This document shows, in pieces, positions 39,016 through 52,430 of a DNA stretch of 64,000 nt. The notes under the pieces are model-generated. The model searched no databases, was not told where the DNA came from, and worked only from the letters and a program-made list of their open reading frames with translations. Made by a program: the position numbers and the translations under genes. Source of the DNA: Hydractinia symbiolongicarpus (taxonomy: Eukaryota; Cnidaria; Hydrozoa; Anthoathecata; Hydractiniidae). Within the stretch, counting starts at the first letter, position 1; each line of letters opens with the position of its first letter. The stretch lies in the NCBI RefSeq assembly GCF_029227915.1, contig NC_079885.1, forward strand, positions 30,631,001-30,695,000, written 5' to 3'.

Positions 39016-42000
39016 GAAATGTTTTCATTTTTGATGAGACACTTAATGAATGTGGTTTAATCGCCGGCAAGCGAAAACCCGCGATTTCCCGTAAATCCCG
39101 GGCTTGGCCCGCATAGTCGAATGTATACAAAGAATGTACCATGTTAGTAAACTTATTTCCAAAACGATTTTTTAAATTATCTTTTCACCACTAAAGCCCA
39201 TAAGACTTGTAGTTTTTAAAAATGTTTTCATTTTTGATAAGACGGTGAATAAAAGAAGTTTAATCGCCGGCAAACGAAAACCCGCGATTTCCCGTAAATC
39301 CCGGACTCGGCCTGTATAGTCAAAAGTATACAAAGAAAGTACCCAGGGAGTAAACTCATTTTCCGAACGATTTTTTATATTATTTTTTCATCACTAAAAC
39401 GCATGACACTTGTAGTTTTCAGAAATGTTTTCATTTTTGATGAGACGCTTAATGAAAGTGGTTTAATCGCCGGCAAACGAAAACCCGCGATTTCCCGTAA
39501 ATCCCGGGCTTGGCCCGTATAGTCAAAAGTATACAAAGAAAGTACCCAGGGAGTAAACTCATTTCCCAAATGATGTTTTGAAATTATTTTGTCACCACTA
39601 AAACGCATGAGACTTGTAGTTTTCAAAAGTGTTTTCATTTTAGATGAGACGCTGAATAAAAGAAGTTTAATTGCCGGCAAACAAAAACCCGCGATTTCTC
39701 GTAAATCCCGGGCTTGGCCCGTATAGTTGAATGTATCTAAAGAAAGTACCCAGGGAGTAAACTGATTTCCCGAACGATTTTTCAAATTATTTCTGCACCA
39801 GTAGAACGAATGAGACTTGTACTTTTCAGAAATGTTTTCATTTTTGATGAGACACTTAATGAATGTGGTTTAATCGCCGGCAAGCGAAAACCCGCGATTT
39901 CCCGTAAATCCCGGGCTTGGCCCGCATAGTCGAATGTATACAAAGAATGTACCATGTTAGTAAACTTATTTCCAAAACGATTTTTTAAATTATCTTTTCA
40001 CCACTAAAGCCCATAAGACTTGTAGTTTTTAAAAATGTTTTCATTTTTGATAAGACGGTGAATAAAAGAAGTTTAATCGCCGGCAAACGAAAACCCGCGA
40101 TTTCCCGTAAATCCCGGACTCGGCCTGTATAGTCAAAAGTATACAAAGAAAGTACCCAGGGAGTAAACTCATTTTCCGAACGATTTTTTATATTATTTTT
40201 TCATCACTAAAACGCATGACACTTGTAGTTTTCAGAAATGTTTCCATTTTTGATGAGACGCTTAATGAAAGTGGTTTAATCGCCGGCAAACGAAAACCCG
40301 CGATTTCCCGTAAATCCCGGGCTTGGCCCGTATAGTCAAAAGTATACAAAGAAAGTACCCAGGGAGTAAACTCATTTCCCAAATGATGTTTTGAAATTAT
40401 TTTGTCACCACTAAAACGCATGAGACTTGTAGTTTTGAAAAATGTTTTCATTTTTAATGAGACGCTTAATGAAAGAGTTTTAATCGCCGGCAAACGAGAA
40501 CCCGCGATTTCCCGTAAATCCCGGAATCGGCCCGTATAGTCAAAAGCATACAAAGAAAGTACCCAGGGAGTAAACTCATTTCCCGAACGATTTTTTAAAT
40601 TATTTTTTCATCACTAAAACGCATGAGACTTGTAGTTCTCAGAAATGTTTTCATTTTTGATGAGACGCTTAATGAAAGTGGTTTAATCGCCGGCAAACGA
40701 AAACCCGCGATTTCTCGTAAATCCCGGGCTTGGCCCGTATAGTCAAAAGTATACAAAGAAAGTACCCAGGGAGTAAACTCATTTCCCAAATGATTTTTTG
40801 AAATTATTTTGTCACCACTAAAACGCATGAGACTTGTAGTTTTCAAAAGTGTATTCATTTTTGATGAGACGCTGAATAAAAGAAGTTTAATTGCCGGCAA
40901 ACGAAAACCCGCGATTTCTCGTAAATCCCGGGCTTGGCCCGTATAGTTGAATGTATCTAAAGAAAGTACCCAGGGAGTAAACTGACTTCCCGAACGATTT
41001 TTCAAATTATTTCTGCACCAGTAGAACGAATGAGACTTGTACTTTTCAGAAATGTTTTCATTTTTGATGAGACACTTAATGAATGTGGTTTAATCGCCGG
41101 CAAGCGAAAACCCGCGATTTCCCGTAAATCCCGGGCTTGGCCCGCATAGTCGAATGTATACAAAGAATGTACCATGTTAGTAAACTTATTTCCAAAACGA
41201 TTTTTTAAATTATCTTTTCACCACTAAAGCCCATAAGACTTGTAGTTTTTAAAAATGTTTTCATTTTTGATAAGACGGTGAATAAAAGAAGTTTAATCGC
41301 CGGCAAACGAAAACCCGCGATTTCCCGTAAATCCCGGACTCGGCCTGTATAGTCAAAAGTATACAAAGAAAGTACCCAGGGAGTAAACTCATTTTCCGAA
41401 CGATTTTTTATATTATTTTTTCATCACTAAAACGCATGACACTTGTAGTTTTCAGAAATGTTTTCATTTTTGATGAGACGCTTAATGAAAGTGGTTTAAT
41501 CGCCGGCAAACGAAAACCCGCGATTTCCCGTAAATCCCGGGCTTGGCCCGTATAGTCAAAAGTATACAAAGAAAGTACCCAGGGAGTAAACTCATTTCCC
41601 AAATGATGTTTTGAAATTATTTTGTCACCACTAAAACGCATGAGACTTGTAGTTTTGAAAAATGTTTTCATTTTTAATGAGACGCTTAATGAAAGAGTTT
41701 TAATCGCCGGCAAACGAGAACCCGCGATTTCCCGTAAATCCCGGAATCGGCCCGTATAGTCAAAAGCATACAAAGAAAGTACCCAGGGAGTAAACTCATT
41801 TCCCGAACGATTTTTTAAATTATTTTTTCATCACTAAAACGCATGAGACTTGTAGTTCTCAGAAATGTTTTCATTTTTGATGAGACGCTTAATGAAAGTG
41901 GTTTAATCGCCGGCAAACGAAAACCCGCGATTTCTCGTAAATCCCGGGCTTGGCCCGTATAGTCAAAAGTATACAAAGAAAGTACCCAGGGAGTAAACTC

Positions 42001-43463
42001 ATTTCCCAAATGATTTTTTGAAATTATTTTGTCACCACTAAAACGCATGAGACTTGTAGTTTTCAAAAGTGTATTCATTTTTGATGAGACGCTGAATAAA
42101 AGAAGTTTAATTGCCGGCAAACGAAAACCCGCGATTTCTCGTAAATCCCGGGCTTGGCCCGTATAGTTGAATGTATCTAAAGAAAGTACCCAGGGAGTAA
42201 ACTGACTTCCCGAACGATTTTTCAAATTATTTCTGCACCAGTAGAACGAATGAGACTTGTACTTTTCAGAAATGTTTTCATTTTTGATGAGACACTTAAT
42301 GAATGTGGTTTAATCGCCGGCAAGCGAAAACCCGCGATTTCCCGTAAATCCCGGGCTTGGCCCGCATAGTCGAATGTATACAAAGAATGTACCATGTTAG
42401 TAAACTTATTTCCAAAACGATTTTTTAAATTATCTTTTCACCACTAAAGCCCATAAGACTTGTAGTTTTTAAAAATGTTTTCATTTTTGATAAGACGGTG
42501 AATAAAAGAAGTTTAATCGCCGGCAAACGAAAACCCGCGATTTCCCGTAAATCCCGGACTCGGCCTGTATAGTCAAAAGTATACAAAGAAAGTACCCAGG
42601 GAGTAAACTCATTTTCCGAACGATTTTTTATATTATTTTTTCATCACTAAAACGCATGACACTTGTAGTTTTCAGAAATGTTTTCATTTTTGATGAGACG
42701 CTTAATGAAAGTGGTTTAATCGCCGGCAAACGAAAACCCGCGATTTCCCGTAAATCCCGGGCTTGGCCCGTATAGTCAAAAGTATACAAAGAAAGTACCC
42801 AGGGAGTAAACTCATTTCCCAAATGATGTTTTGAAATTATTTTGTCACCACTAAAACGCATGAGACTTGTAGTTTTGAAAAATGTTTTCATTTTTAATGA
42901 GACGCTTAATGAAAGAGTTTTAATCGCCGGCAAACGAGAACCCGCGATTTCCCGTAAATCCCGGAATCGGCCCGTATAGTCAAAAGCATACAAAGAAAGT
43001 ACCCAGGGAGTAAACTCATTTCCCGAACGATTTTTTAAATTATTTTTTCATCACTAAAACGCATGAGACTTGTAGTTCTCAGAAATGTTTTCATTTTTGA
43101 TGAGACGCTTAATGAAAGTGGTTTAATCGCCGGCAAACGAAAACCCGCGATTTCTCGTAAATCCCGGGCTTGGCCCGTATAGTCAAAAGTATACAAAGAA
43201 AGTACCCAGGGAGTAAACTCATTTCCCAAATGATTTTTTGAAATTATTTTGTCACCACTAAAACGCATGAGACTTGTAGTTTTCAAAAGTGTATTCATTT
43301 TTGATGAGACGCTGAATAAAAGAAGTTTAATTGCCGGCAAACGAAAACCCGCGATTTCTCGTAAATCCCGGGCTTGGCCCGTATAGTTGAATGTATCTAA
43401 AGAAAGTACCCAGGGAGTAAACTGACTTCCCGAACGATTTTTCAAATTATTTCTGCACCAGTA
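39016..43463 (+). repeat. Six-monomer unit (1,220 bp) in three tandem copies, preceded by a tetramer repeat
   Basis: From about 39826 the same 1,220 bases recur at about 41046 and 42266, ending near 43463. The period is six monomers plus two bases because two of the six have the longer B-type head. Private markers occur once per copy: ACCATGTTAG (~39948, 41168, 42388), GTTCTCAGAAATG (~40634, 41854, 43074), GTGTATTCATT (~40850, 42070, 43290) and CAAACGAGAACCC (~40492, 41712, 42932). The only difference I noticed is TTTCCATTT at ~40242. The section just before, 39.02-39.83 kb, repeats at an offset of 813 bases, so a tetramer seeded the hexamer. One monomer is a C/D chimera. Confidence 0.86.
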
Positions 43464-45924
43464 TAACGAATGAGACTTGTAGTTTTGAAAAATGTTTTCA
43501 TTTTTAATGAGACGCTTAATGAAAGAGTTTTAATCGCCGGCAAACGAAAACCCGCGATTTCCCGTAAATCCCGGACTCGGCCCGTATAGTCAAAAGTATA
43601 CAAAGAAAGTACCCAGGGAGTAAACTCATTTCCCGAACGATTTTTTAAATTATTTTTTCACCACTAAAACGCATAAGACTTGTAGTTTTCAGAAATGTTT
43701 TCATTTTTGATGAGACGTTGAATAAAAGAAGTTTAATCGCCGGCAAACGAAAACCCACGATTTCCCGAAAATCCCGGGCTTGGCCCGTATAGTCAAAAGT
43801 ATACAAAGAAAGTACCCAGGGAGTAAACTCATTTCCCAAATGATTTTTTGAAATTATTTTGTCACCACTAAAACGCATGAGACTTGTAGTTTTCAAAAGT
43901 GTTTTCATTTTTGATGAGACGCTGAATAAAAGAAGTTTAATTGCCGGCAAACGAAAACCCGCGATTTCTCGTAAATCCCGGGCTTGGCCCGTATAGTTGA
44001 ATGTATCTAAAGAAAGTACCCAGGGAGTAAACTGATTTCCCGAACGATTTTTCAAATTATTTCTGCACCAGTAGAACGAATGAGACTTGTACTTTTCAAA
44101 AATGTTTTCATTTTTAATGAGACGCTTAATGAAAGAGTTTTAATCGCCGGCAAACGAAATCCCGCGATTTCCCGTAAATCCCGGACTCGGCCCGTATAGT
44201 CAAAAGTATACAAAGAAAGTACCCAGGGAGTAAACTCATTTCCCGAACGATTTTTAAAATTATTTTTTCACCACTAAAACGTATGAGACTTGTAGTTTTC
44301 AGAAATGTTTTCATTTTTGATGAGACACTTAATGAATGTGGTTTAATCGCCGGCAAGCGAAAACCCGCGATTTCCCGTAAATCCCGGGCTTGGCCCGCAT
44401 AGTCGAATGTATACAAAGAATGTACCCTGTGAGTAAACTTATTTCCAAAACGATTTTTTAAATTATCTTTTCACCACTAAAACGCATGAGACTTGTAGTT
44501 TTCAAAAATGTTTTCATTTTTGAGGAGACGCTGAATAAAAGAAGTTTAATCGCCGGCAAACGAGAACCCACCATTTCCCGTAAACTCCGGACTCGGCCCG
44601 TATAGTCAAAAGTATACAAAGAAAGTACCCAGGGAGTAAACTCATTTCCCGAACGAGTTTTTAAATTATTTTTTCACCACTAAAACGCATAAGACTTGTA
44701 GTTTTCAGAAATGTTTTCATTTTTGATGAGACGTTGAATAAAAGAAGTTTAATCGCCGGCAAACGAAAACCCACGATTTCCCGAAAATCCCGGGCTTGGC
44801 CCGTATAGTCAAAAGTATACAAAGAAAGTACCCAGGGAGTAAACTCATTTCCCAAATGATTTTTTGAAATTATTTTGTCACCACTAAAACGCATGAGACT
44901 TGTAGTTTTCAAAAGTGTTTTCATTTTTGATGAGACGCTGAATAAAAGAAGTTTAATTGCCGGCAAACGAAAACCCGCGATTTCTCGTAAATCCCGGGCT
45001 TGGCCCGTATAGTTGAATGTATCTAAAGAAAGTACCACGGGAGTAAACTGATTTCCCGAACGATTTTTCAAATTATTTCTGCACCAGTAGAACGAATGAG
45101 ACTTGTACTTTTCAAAAATGTTTTCATTTTTAATGAGACGCTTAATGAAAGAGTTTTAATCGCCGGCAAACGAAATCCCGCGATTTCCCGTAAATCCCTG
45201 ACTCGGCCCGTATAGTCAAAAGTATACAAAGAAAGTACCCAGGGAGTAAACTCATTTCCCGAACGATTTTTTAAATTATTTTTTCATCACTAAAACGCAT
45301 GACACTTGTAGTTTTCAGAAATGTTTTCATTTTTGATGAGACGCTTAATGAAAGTGCTTTAATCGCCGGCAAACGAAAACCCGCGATTTCCCGTAAATCC
45401 CGGGCTTGGCCAAAGTATACAAAGAAAGTACCCAGGGAGTAAACTCATTTCCCAAATGATGTTTTGAAATTATTTTGTCACCACTAAAACGCATGAGACT
45501 TGTAGTTTTCAAAAGTGTTTTCATTTTTGATGAGACGCTGAATAAAAAAAGTTTATTCGCCGGCAAACGAAAACCCGCGATTTCCCGTAAATCCCGGGCT
45601 TGGCCTGTATAGTTGAATGTATCTAAAGAAAGTACCCAGGGAGTAAACTGACTTCCCGAACGATTTTTCAAATTATTTCTGCACCAGTATAACGAATGAG
45701 ACTTGTAGTTTTGAAAAATGTTTTCATTTTTAATGAGACGCTTAATGAAAGAGTTTTAATCGCCGGCAAACGAAAACCCGCGATTTCCCGTAAATCCCGG
45801 ACTCGGCCCGTATAGTCAAAAGTATACAAAGAAAGTACCCAGGGAGTAAACTCATTTCCCGAACGATTTTTTAAATTATTTTTTCACCACTAAAACGCAT
45901 AAGACTTGTAGTTTTCAGAAATGT
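43464..45924 (+). repeat. Five-monomer unit (1,016 bp) repeats
   Basis: An A-B-C-D-E series starting near 43.64 kb recurs at 44.66 kb (offset 1,016). A has GACGTTGAATAAAAGAAG with CCCACGATTTCCCG, B has TTTAATTGCCGGC and TTTCTCGTAAATC, and D has GACACTTAATGAATGTGG. The same pair appears again at 45.87/46.89 kb and 49.1/50.13 kb, as a nested part of the larger unit that follows. A 10-base deletion lies at 45411. Confidence 0.82.
45411..45412 (+). other. 10-base deletion at the GC dyad, first of three occurrences
   Basis: GGCTTGGCC is joined to AAAGTATAC; neighbouring monomers have CGTATAGTCA between them. The same deletion is found at 48245/48246 and 51487/51488, separated by 2,834 and 3,242 bases. 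It is an inherited marker that shows which blocks were copied together. Confidence 0.88.
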
Positions 45925-48244
45925 TTTCATTTTTGATGAGACGTTGAATAAAAGAAGTTTAATCGCCGGCAAACGAAAACCCACGATTTCCCGAAAATCC
46001 CGGGCTTGGCCCGTATAGTCAAAAGTATACAAAGAAAGTACCCAGGGAGTAAACTCATTTCCCAAATGATTTTTTGAAATTATTTTGTCACCACTAAAAC
46101 GCATGAGACTTGTAGTTTTCAAAAGTGTTTTCATTTTTGATGAGACGCTGAATAAAAGAAGTTTAATTGCCGGCAAACGAAAACCCGCGATTTCTCGTAA
46201 ATCCCGGGCTTGGCCCGTATAGTTGAATGTATCTAAAGAAAGTACCCAGGGAGTAAACTGATTTCCCGAACGATTTTTCAAATTATTTCTGCACCAGTAG
46301 AACGAATGAGACTTGTACTTTTCAAAAATGTTTTCATTTTTAATGAGACGCTTAATGAAAGAGTTTTAATCGCCGGCAAACGAAATCCCGCGATTTCCCG
46401 TAAATCCCGGACTCGGCCCGTATAGTCAAAAGTATACAAAGAAAGTACCCAGGGAGTAAACTCATTTCCCGAACGATTTTTAAAATTATTTTTTCACCAC
46501 TAAAACGTATGAGACTTGTAGTTTTCAGAAATGTTTTCATTTTTGATGAGACACTTAATGAATGTGGTTTAATCGCCGGCAAGCGAAAACCCGCGATTTC
46601 CCGTAAATCCCGGGCTTGGCCCGCATAGTCGAATGTATACAAAGAATGTACCCTGTGAGTAAACTTATTTCCAAAACGATTTTTTAAATTATCTTTTCAC
46701 CACTAAAACGCATGAGACTTGTAGTTTTCAAAAATGTTTTCATTTTTGAGGAGACGCTGAATAAAAGAAGTTTAATCGCCGGCAAACGAAAACCCACCAT
46801 TTCCCGTAAACTCCGGACTCGGCCCGTATAGTCAAAAGTATACAAAGAAAGTACCCAGGGAGTAAACTCATTTCCCGAACGAGTTTTTAAATTATTTTTT
46901 CACCACTAAAACGCATAAGACTTGTAGTTTTCAGAAATGTTTTCATTTTTGATGAGACGTTGAATAAAAGAAGTTTAATCGCCGGCAAACGAAAACCCAC
47001 GATTTCCCGAAAATCCCGGGCTTGGCCCGTATAGTCAAAAGTATACAAAGAAAGTACCCAGGGAGTAAACTCATTTCCCAAATGATTTTTTGAAATTATT
47101 TTGTCACCACTAAAACGCATGAGACTTGTAGTTTTCAAAAGTGTTTTCATTTTTGATGAGACGCTGAATAAAAGAAGTTTAATTGCCGGCAAACGAAAAC
47201 CCGCGATTTCTCGTAAATCCCGGGCTTGGCCCGTATAGTTGAATGTATCTAAAGAAAGTACCCAGGGAGTAAACTGATTTCCCGAACGATTTTTCAAATT
47301 ATTTCTGCACCAGTAGAACGAATGAGACTTGTACTTTTCAAAAATGTTTTCATTTTTAATGAGACGCTTAATGAAAGAGTTTTAATCGCCGGCAAACGAA
47401 ATCCCGCGATTTCCCGTAAATCCCTGACTCGGCCCGTATAGTCAAAAGTATACAAAGAAAGTACCCAGGGAGTAAACTCATTTCCCGAACGATTTTTAAA
47501 ATTATTTTTCACCACTAAAACGTATGAGACTTGTAGTTTTCAGAAATGTTTTCATTTTTGATGAGACACTTAATGAATGTGGTTTAATCGCCGGCAAGCG
47601 AAAACCCGCGATTTCCCGTAAATCCCGGGCTTGGCCCGCATAGTCGAATGTATACAAAGAATGTACCCTGTGAGTAAACTTATTTCCAAAACGATTTTTT
47701 AAATTATCTTTTCACCACTAAAACGCATGAGACTTGTAGTTTTCAAAAATGTTTTCATTTTTGAGGAGACGCTGAATAAAAGAAGTTTAATCGCCGGCAA
47801 ACGAAAACCCACCATTTCCCGTAAACTCCGGACTCGGCCCGTATAGTCAAAAGTATACAAAGAAAGTACCCAGGGAGTAAACTCATTTCCCGAACGAGTT
47901 TTTAAATTATTATTTCACCACTAAAGCCCATAAGACTTGTAGTTTTTAAAAATGTTTTCATTTTTGATAAGACGGTGAATAAAAGAAGTTTAATCGCCGG
48001 CAAACGAAAACCCGCGATTTCCCGTAAATCCCGGACTCGGCCTGTATAGTCAAAAGTATACAAAGAAAGTACCCAGGGAGTAAACTCATTTCCCGAACGA
48101 TTTTTTAAATTATTTTTACATCACTAAAACGCATGACACTTGTAGTTTTCAGAAATGTTTTCATTTTTGATGAGACGCTTAATGAAAGTGCTTTAATCGC
48201 CGGCAAACGAAAACCCGCGATTTCCCGTAAATCCCGGGCTTGGC

Positions 48245-48246
48245 CA
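48245..48246 (+). other. 10-base deletion marker, second occurrence
   Basis: Same junction TTGGCC/AAAGTATAC as at 45411. It sits inside the first copy of the 3,241-bp unit and follows an A-type head reading TTTTTACATCACT, a variant not shared by the other two occurrences (TTTTTTCATCACT). Confidence 0.88.
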
Positions 48247-51200
48247 AAGTATACAAAGAAAGTACCCAGGGAGTAAACTCATTTCCCAAATGATGTTTTG
48301 AAATTATTTTGTCACCACTAAAACGCATGAGACTTGTAGTTTTCAAAAGTGTTTTCATTTTTGATGAGACGCTGAATAAAAAAAGTTTATTCGCCGGCAA
48401 ACGAAAACCCGCGATTTCCCGTAAATCCCGGGCTTGGCCTGTATAGTTGAATGTATCTAAAGAAAGTACCCAGGGAGTAAACTGACTCCCCGAACGATTT
48501 TTCAAATTATTTCTGCACCAGTAGAACAAATGAGACTTGTAGTTTTGAAAAATGTTTTCATTTTTAATGAGACGCTTAATGAAAGAGTTTTAATCGCCGG
48601 CAAACGAAAACCCGCGATTTCCCGTAAATCCCGGAATCGGCCCGTATAGTCAAAAGTAAACAAAGAAAGTACCCAGGGAGTAAACTCATTTTCCGAACGA
48701 TTTTTTAAATTATTTTTTCACCACTTAAACGCATAAAACTTGTAGTTTACAAAAATGTTTTTATTTTTGATGAGACGCTGAATAAAAGAAGTTTAATCGC
48801 CGGCAAACAAAAACCCGCAATTTCCCGTAAATCCCGGACTCGGCCTGTATAGTCAAAAGCATACAAAGAAAGTATCCAGGGAGTAAACTCATTTCCCGAA
48901 CGATTTTTTAAATTATTTTTTCATCACTAAAACGCATGAGACTTGTAGTTTTCAGAAATGTTTTCATTTTTGATGAGACGCTTAATGAAAGTGGTTTAAT
49001 CGCCGGCAAACCAAAACCCGCGATTTCTCGTAAATCCCGGGCTTGGCCCGTATAGTCAAAAGTATACAAAGAAAGTACCCAGGGAGTAAACTCATTTCCC
49101 AAATGATTTTTTGAAATTATTTTTTCACCACTAAAACGCATAAGACTTGTAGTTTTCAAAAATGTTTTCATTTTTGATGAGACGTTGAATAAAAGAAGTT
49201 TAATCGCCGGCAAACGAAAACCCACGATTTCCCGAAAATCCCGGGCTTGGCCCGTATAGTCAAAAGTATACAAAGAAAGTACCCAGGGAGTAAACTCATT
49301 TCCCAAATGATTTTTTGAAATTATTTTGTCACCACTAAAACGCATGAGACTTGTAGTTTTCAAAAGTGTTTTCATTTTTGATGAGACGCTGAATAAAAGA
49401 AGTTTAATTGCCGGCAAACGAAAACCCGCGATTTCTCGTAAATCCCGGGCTTGGCCCGTATAGTTGAATGTATCTAAAGAAAGTACCCAGGGAGTAAACT
49501 GATTTCCCGAACGATTTTTCAAATTATTTCTGCACCAGTAGAACGAATGAGACTTGTACTTTTCAAAAATGTTTTCATTTTTAATGAGACGCTTAATGAA
49601 AGAGTTTTAATCGCCGGCAAACGAAATCCCGCGATTTCCCGTAAATCCCGGACTCGGCCCGTATAGTCAAAAGAATACAAAGAAAGTACCCAGGGAGTAA
49701 ACTCATTTCCCGAACGATTTTTAAAATTATTTTTTCACCACTAAAACGTATGAGACTTGTAGTTTTCAGAAATGTTTTCATTTTTGATGAGACACTTAAT
49801 GAATGTGGTTTAATCGCCGGCAAGCGAAAACCCGCGATTTCCCGTAAATCCCGGGCTTGGCCCGCATAGTCGAATGTATACAAAGAATGTACCCTGTGAG
49901 TAAACTTATTTCCAAAACGATTTTTTAAATTATCTTTTCACCACTAAAACGCATGAGACTTGTAGTTTTCAAAAATGTTTTCATTTTTGAGGAGACGCTG
50001 AATAAAAGAAGTTTAATCGCCGGCAAACGAAAACCCACCATTTCCCGTAAACTCCGGACTCGGCCCGTATAGTCAAAAGTATACAAAGAAAGTACCCAGG
50101 GAGTAAACTCATTTCCCGAACGAGTTTTTAAATTATTTTTTCACCACTAAAACGCATAAGACTTGTAGTTTTCAGAAATGTTTTCATTTTTGATGAGACG
50201 TTGAATAAAAGAAGTTTAATCGCCGGCAAACGAAAACCCACGATTTCCCGAAAATCCCGGGCTTGGCCCGTATAGTCAAAAGTATACAAAGAAAGTACCC
50301 AGGGAGTAAACTCATTTCCCAAATGATTTTTTGAAATTATTTTGTCACCACTAAAACGCATGAGACTTGTAGTTTTCAAAAGTGTTTTCATTTTTGATGA
50401 GACGCTGAATAAAAGAAGTTTAATTGCCGGCAAACGAAAACCCGCGATTTCTCGTAAATCCCGGGCTTGGCCCGTATAGTTGAATGTATCTAAAGAAAGT
50501 ACCCAGGGAGTAAACTGATTTCCCGAACGATTTTTCAAATTATTTCTGCACCAGTAGAACGAATGAGACTTGTACTTTTCAAAAATGTTTTCATTTTTAA
50601 TGAGACGCTTAATGAAAGAGTTTTAATCGCCGGCAAACGAAATCCCGCGATTTCCCGTAAATCCCGGACTCGGCCCGTATAGTCAAAAGTATACAAAGAA
50701 AGTACCCAGGGAGTAAACTCATTTCCCGAACGATTTTTAAAATTATTTTTTCACCACTAAAACGTATGAGACTTGTAGTTTTCAGAAATGTTTTCATTTT
50801 TGATGAGACACTTAATGAATGTGGTTTAATCGCCGGCAAGCGAAAACCCGCGATTTCCCGTAAATCCCGGGCTTGGCCCGCATAGTCGAATGTATACAAA
50901 GAATGTACCCTGTGAGTAAACTTATTTCCAAAACGATTTTTTAAATTATCTTTTCACCACTAAAACGCATGAGACTTGTAGTTTTCAAAAATGTTTTCAT
51001 TTTTGAGGAGACGCTGAATAAAAGAAGTTTAATCGCCGGCAAACGAAAACCCACCATTTCCCGTAAACTCCGGACTCGGCCCGTATAGTCAAAAGTATAC
51101 AAAGAAAGTACCCAGGGAGTAAACTCATTTCCCGAACGAGTTTTTAAATTATTATTTCACCACTAAAGCCCATAAGACTTGTAGTTTTTAAAAATGTTTT

Positions 51201-51486
51201 CATTTTTGATAAGACGGTGAATAAAAGAAGTTTAATCGCCGGCAAACGAAAACCCGCGATTTCCCGTAAATCCCGGACTCGGCCTGTATAGTCAAAAGTA
51301 TACAAAGAAAGTACCCAGGGAGTAAACTCATTTCCCGAACGATTTTTTAAATTATTTTTTCATCACTAAAACGCATGACACTTGTAGTTTTCAGAAATGT
51401 TTTCATTTTTGATGAGACGCTTAATGAAAGTGCTTTAATCGCCGGCAAACGAAAACCCGCGATTTCCCGTAAATCCCGGGCTTGGC

Positions 51487-51488
51487 CA
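51487..51488 (+). other. 10-base deletion marker, third occurrence
   Basis: Same junction as at 45411 and 48245, inside the second copy of the 3,241-bp unit, exactly 3,242 bases after the second occurrence. Confidence 0.88.
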
Positions 51489-52430
51489 AAGTATACAAAG
51501 AAAGTACCCAGGGAGTAAACTCATTTCCCAAATGATGTTTTGAAATTATTTTGTCACCACTAAAACGCATGAGACTTGTAGTTTTCAAAAGTGTTTTCAT
51601 TTTTGATGAGACGCTGAATAAAAAAAGTTTATTCGCCGGCAAACGAAAACCCGCGATTTCCCGTAAATCCCGGGCTTGGCCTGTATAGTTGAATGTATCT
51701 AAAGAAAGTACCCAGGGAGTAAACTGACTCCCCGAACGATTTTTCAAATTATTTCTGCACCAGTAGAACGAATGAGACTTGTAGTTTTGAAAAATGTTTT
51801 CATTTTTAATGAGACGCTTAATGAAAGAGTTTTAATCGCCGGCAAACGAAAACCCGCGATTTCCCGTAAATCCCGGAATCGGCCCGTATAGTCAAAAGTA
51901 AACAAAGAAAGTACCCAGGGAGTAAACTCATTTTCCGAACGATTTTTTAAATTATTTTTTCACCACTTAAACGCATAAAACTTGTAGTTTACAAAAATGT
52001 TTTTATTTTTGATGAGACGCTGAATAAAAGAAGTTTAATCGCCGGCAAACAAAAACCCGCAATTTCCCGTAAATCCCGGACTCGGCCTGTATAGTCAAAA
52101 GCATACAAAGAAAGTATCCAGGGAGTAAACTCATTTCCCGAACGATTTTTTAAATTATTTTTTCATCACTAAAACGCATGAGACTTGTAGTTTTCAGAAA
52201 TGTTTTCATTTTTGATGAGACGCTTAATGAAAGTGGTTTAATCGCCGGCAAACCAAAACCCGCGATTTCTCGTAAATCCCGGGCTTGGCCCGTATAGTCA
52301 AAAGTATACAAAGAAAGTACCCAGGGAGTAAACTCATTTCCCAAATGATTTTTTGAAATTATTTTTTCACCACTAAAACGCATAAGACTTGTAGTTTTCA
52401 AAAATGTTTTCATTTTTGATGAGACGTTGA

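Larger units (their letters stand above)
45925..52430 (+). repeat. Sixteen-monomer unit (3,241 bp) in two tandem copies
   Basis: About 45925-49165 and 49166-52430 match at an offset of 3,241-3,242. The length equals sixteen 203-bp monomers plus three bases for longer B monomers minus a 10-base deletion. Shared private variants include the deletion itself (48245, 51487), GTAAACAAAG (~48656, ~51898), CAAACCAAAACCC (~49007, ~52249) and GTTTACAAAAATG (~48744, ~51986). Differences are few: one T missing near 47507, AGAACAAATG at ~48532 versus AGAACGAATG, CCCTGACTCGG at ~47422 versus CCCGGACTCGG, and AAGAATACAAAG at ~49671. Each copy contains two nested 1,016-bp pentamers, so this is a repeat of repeats. 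Confidence 0.85.

Noticed and set aside
48908-49522. Minus-strand reading frame of 204 codons, and about a hundred shorter ones of 60-140 codons with the same peptide
   Set aside because: The peptide is simply the monomer translated: a 68-residue motif repeats wherever a 204-bp junction keeps frame and breaks off where 203-bp units shift it. The apparent starts are often TTG, stops fall at the same monomer positions, overlapping frames are equally open, and type differences change amino acids freely. No domain or start signal is recognisable.
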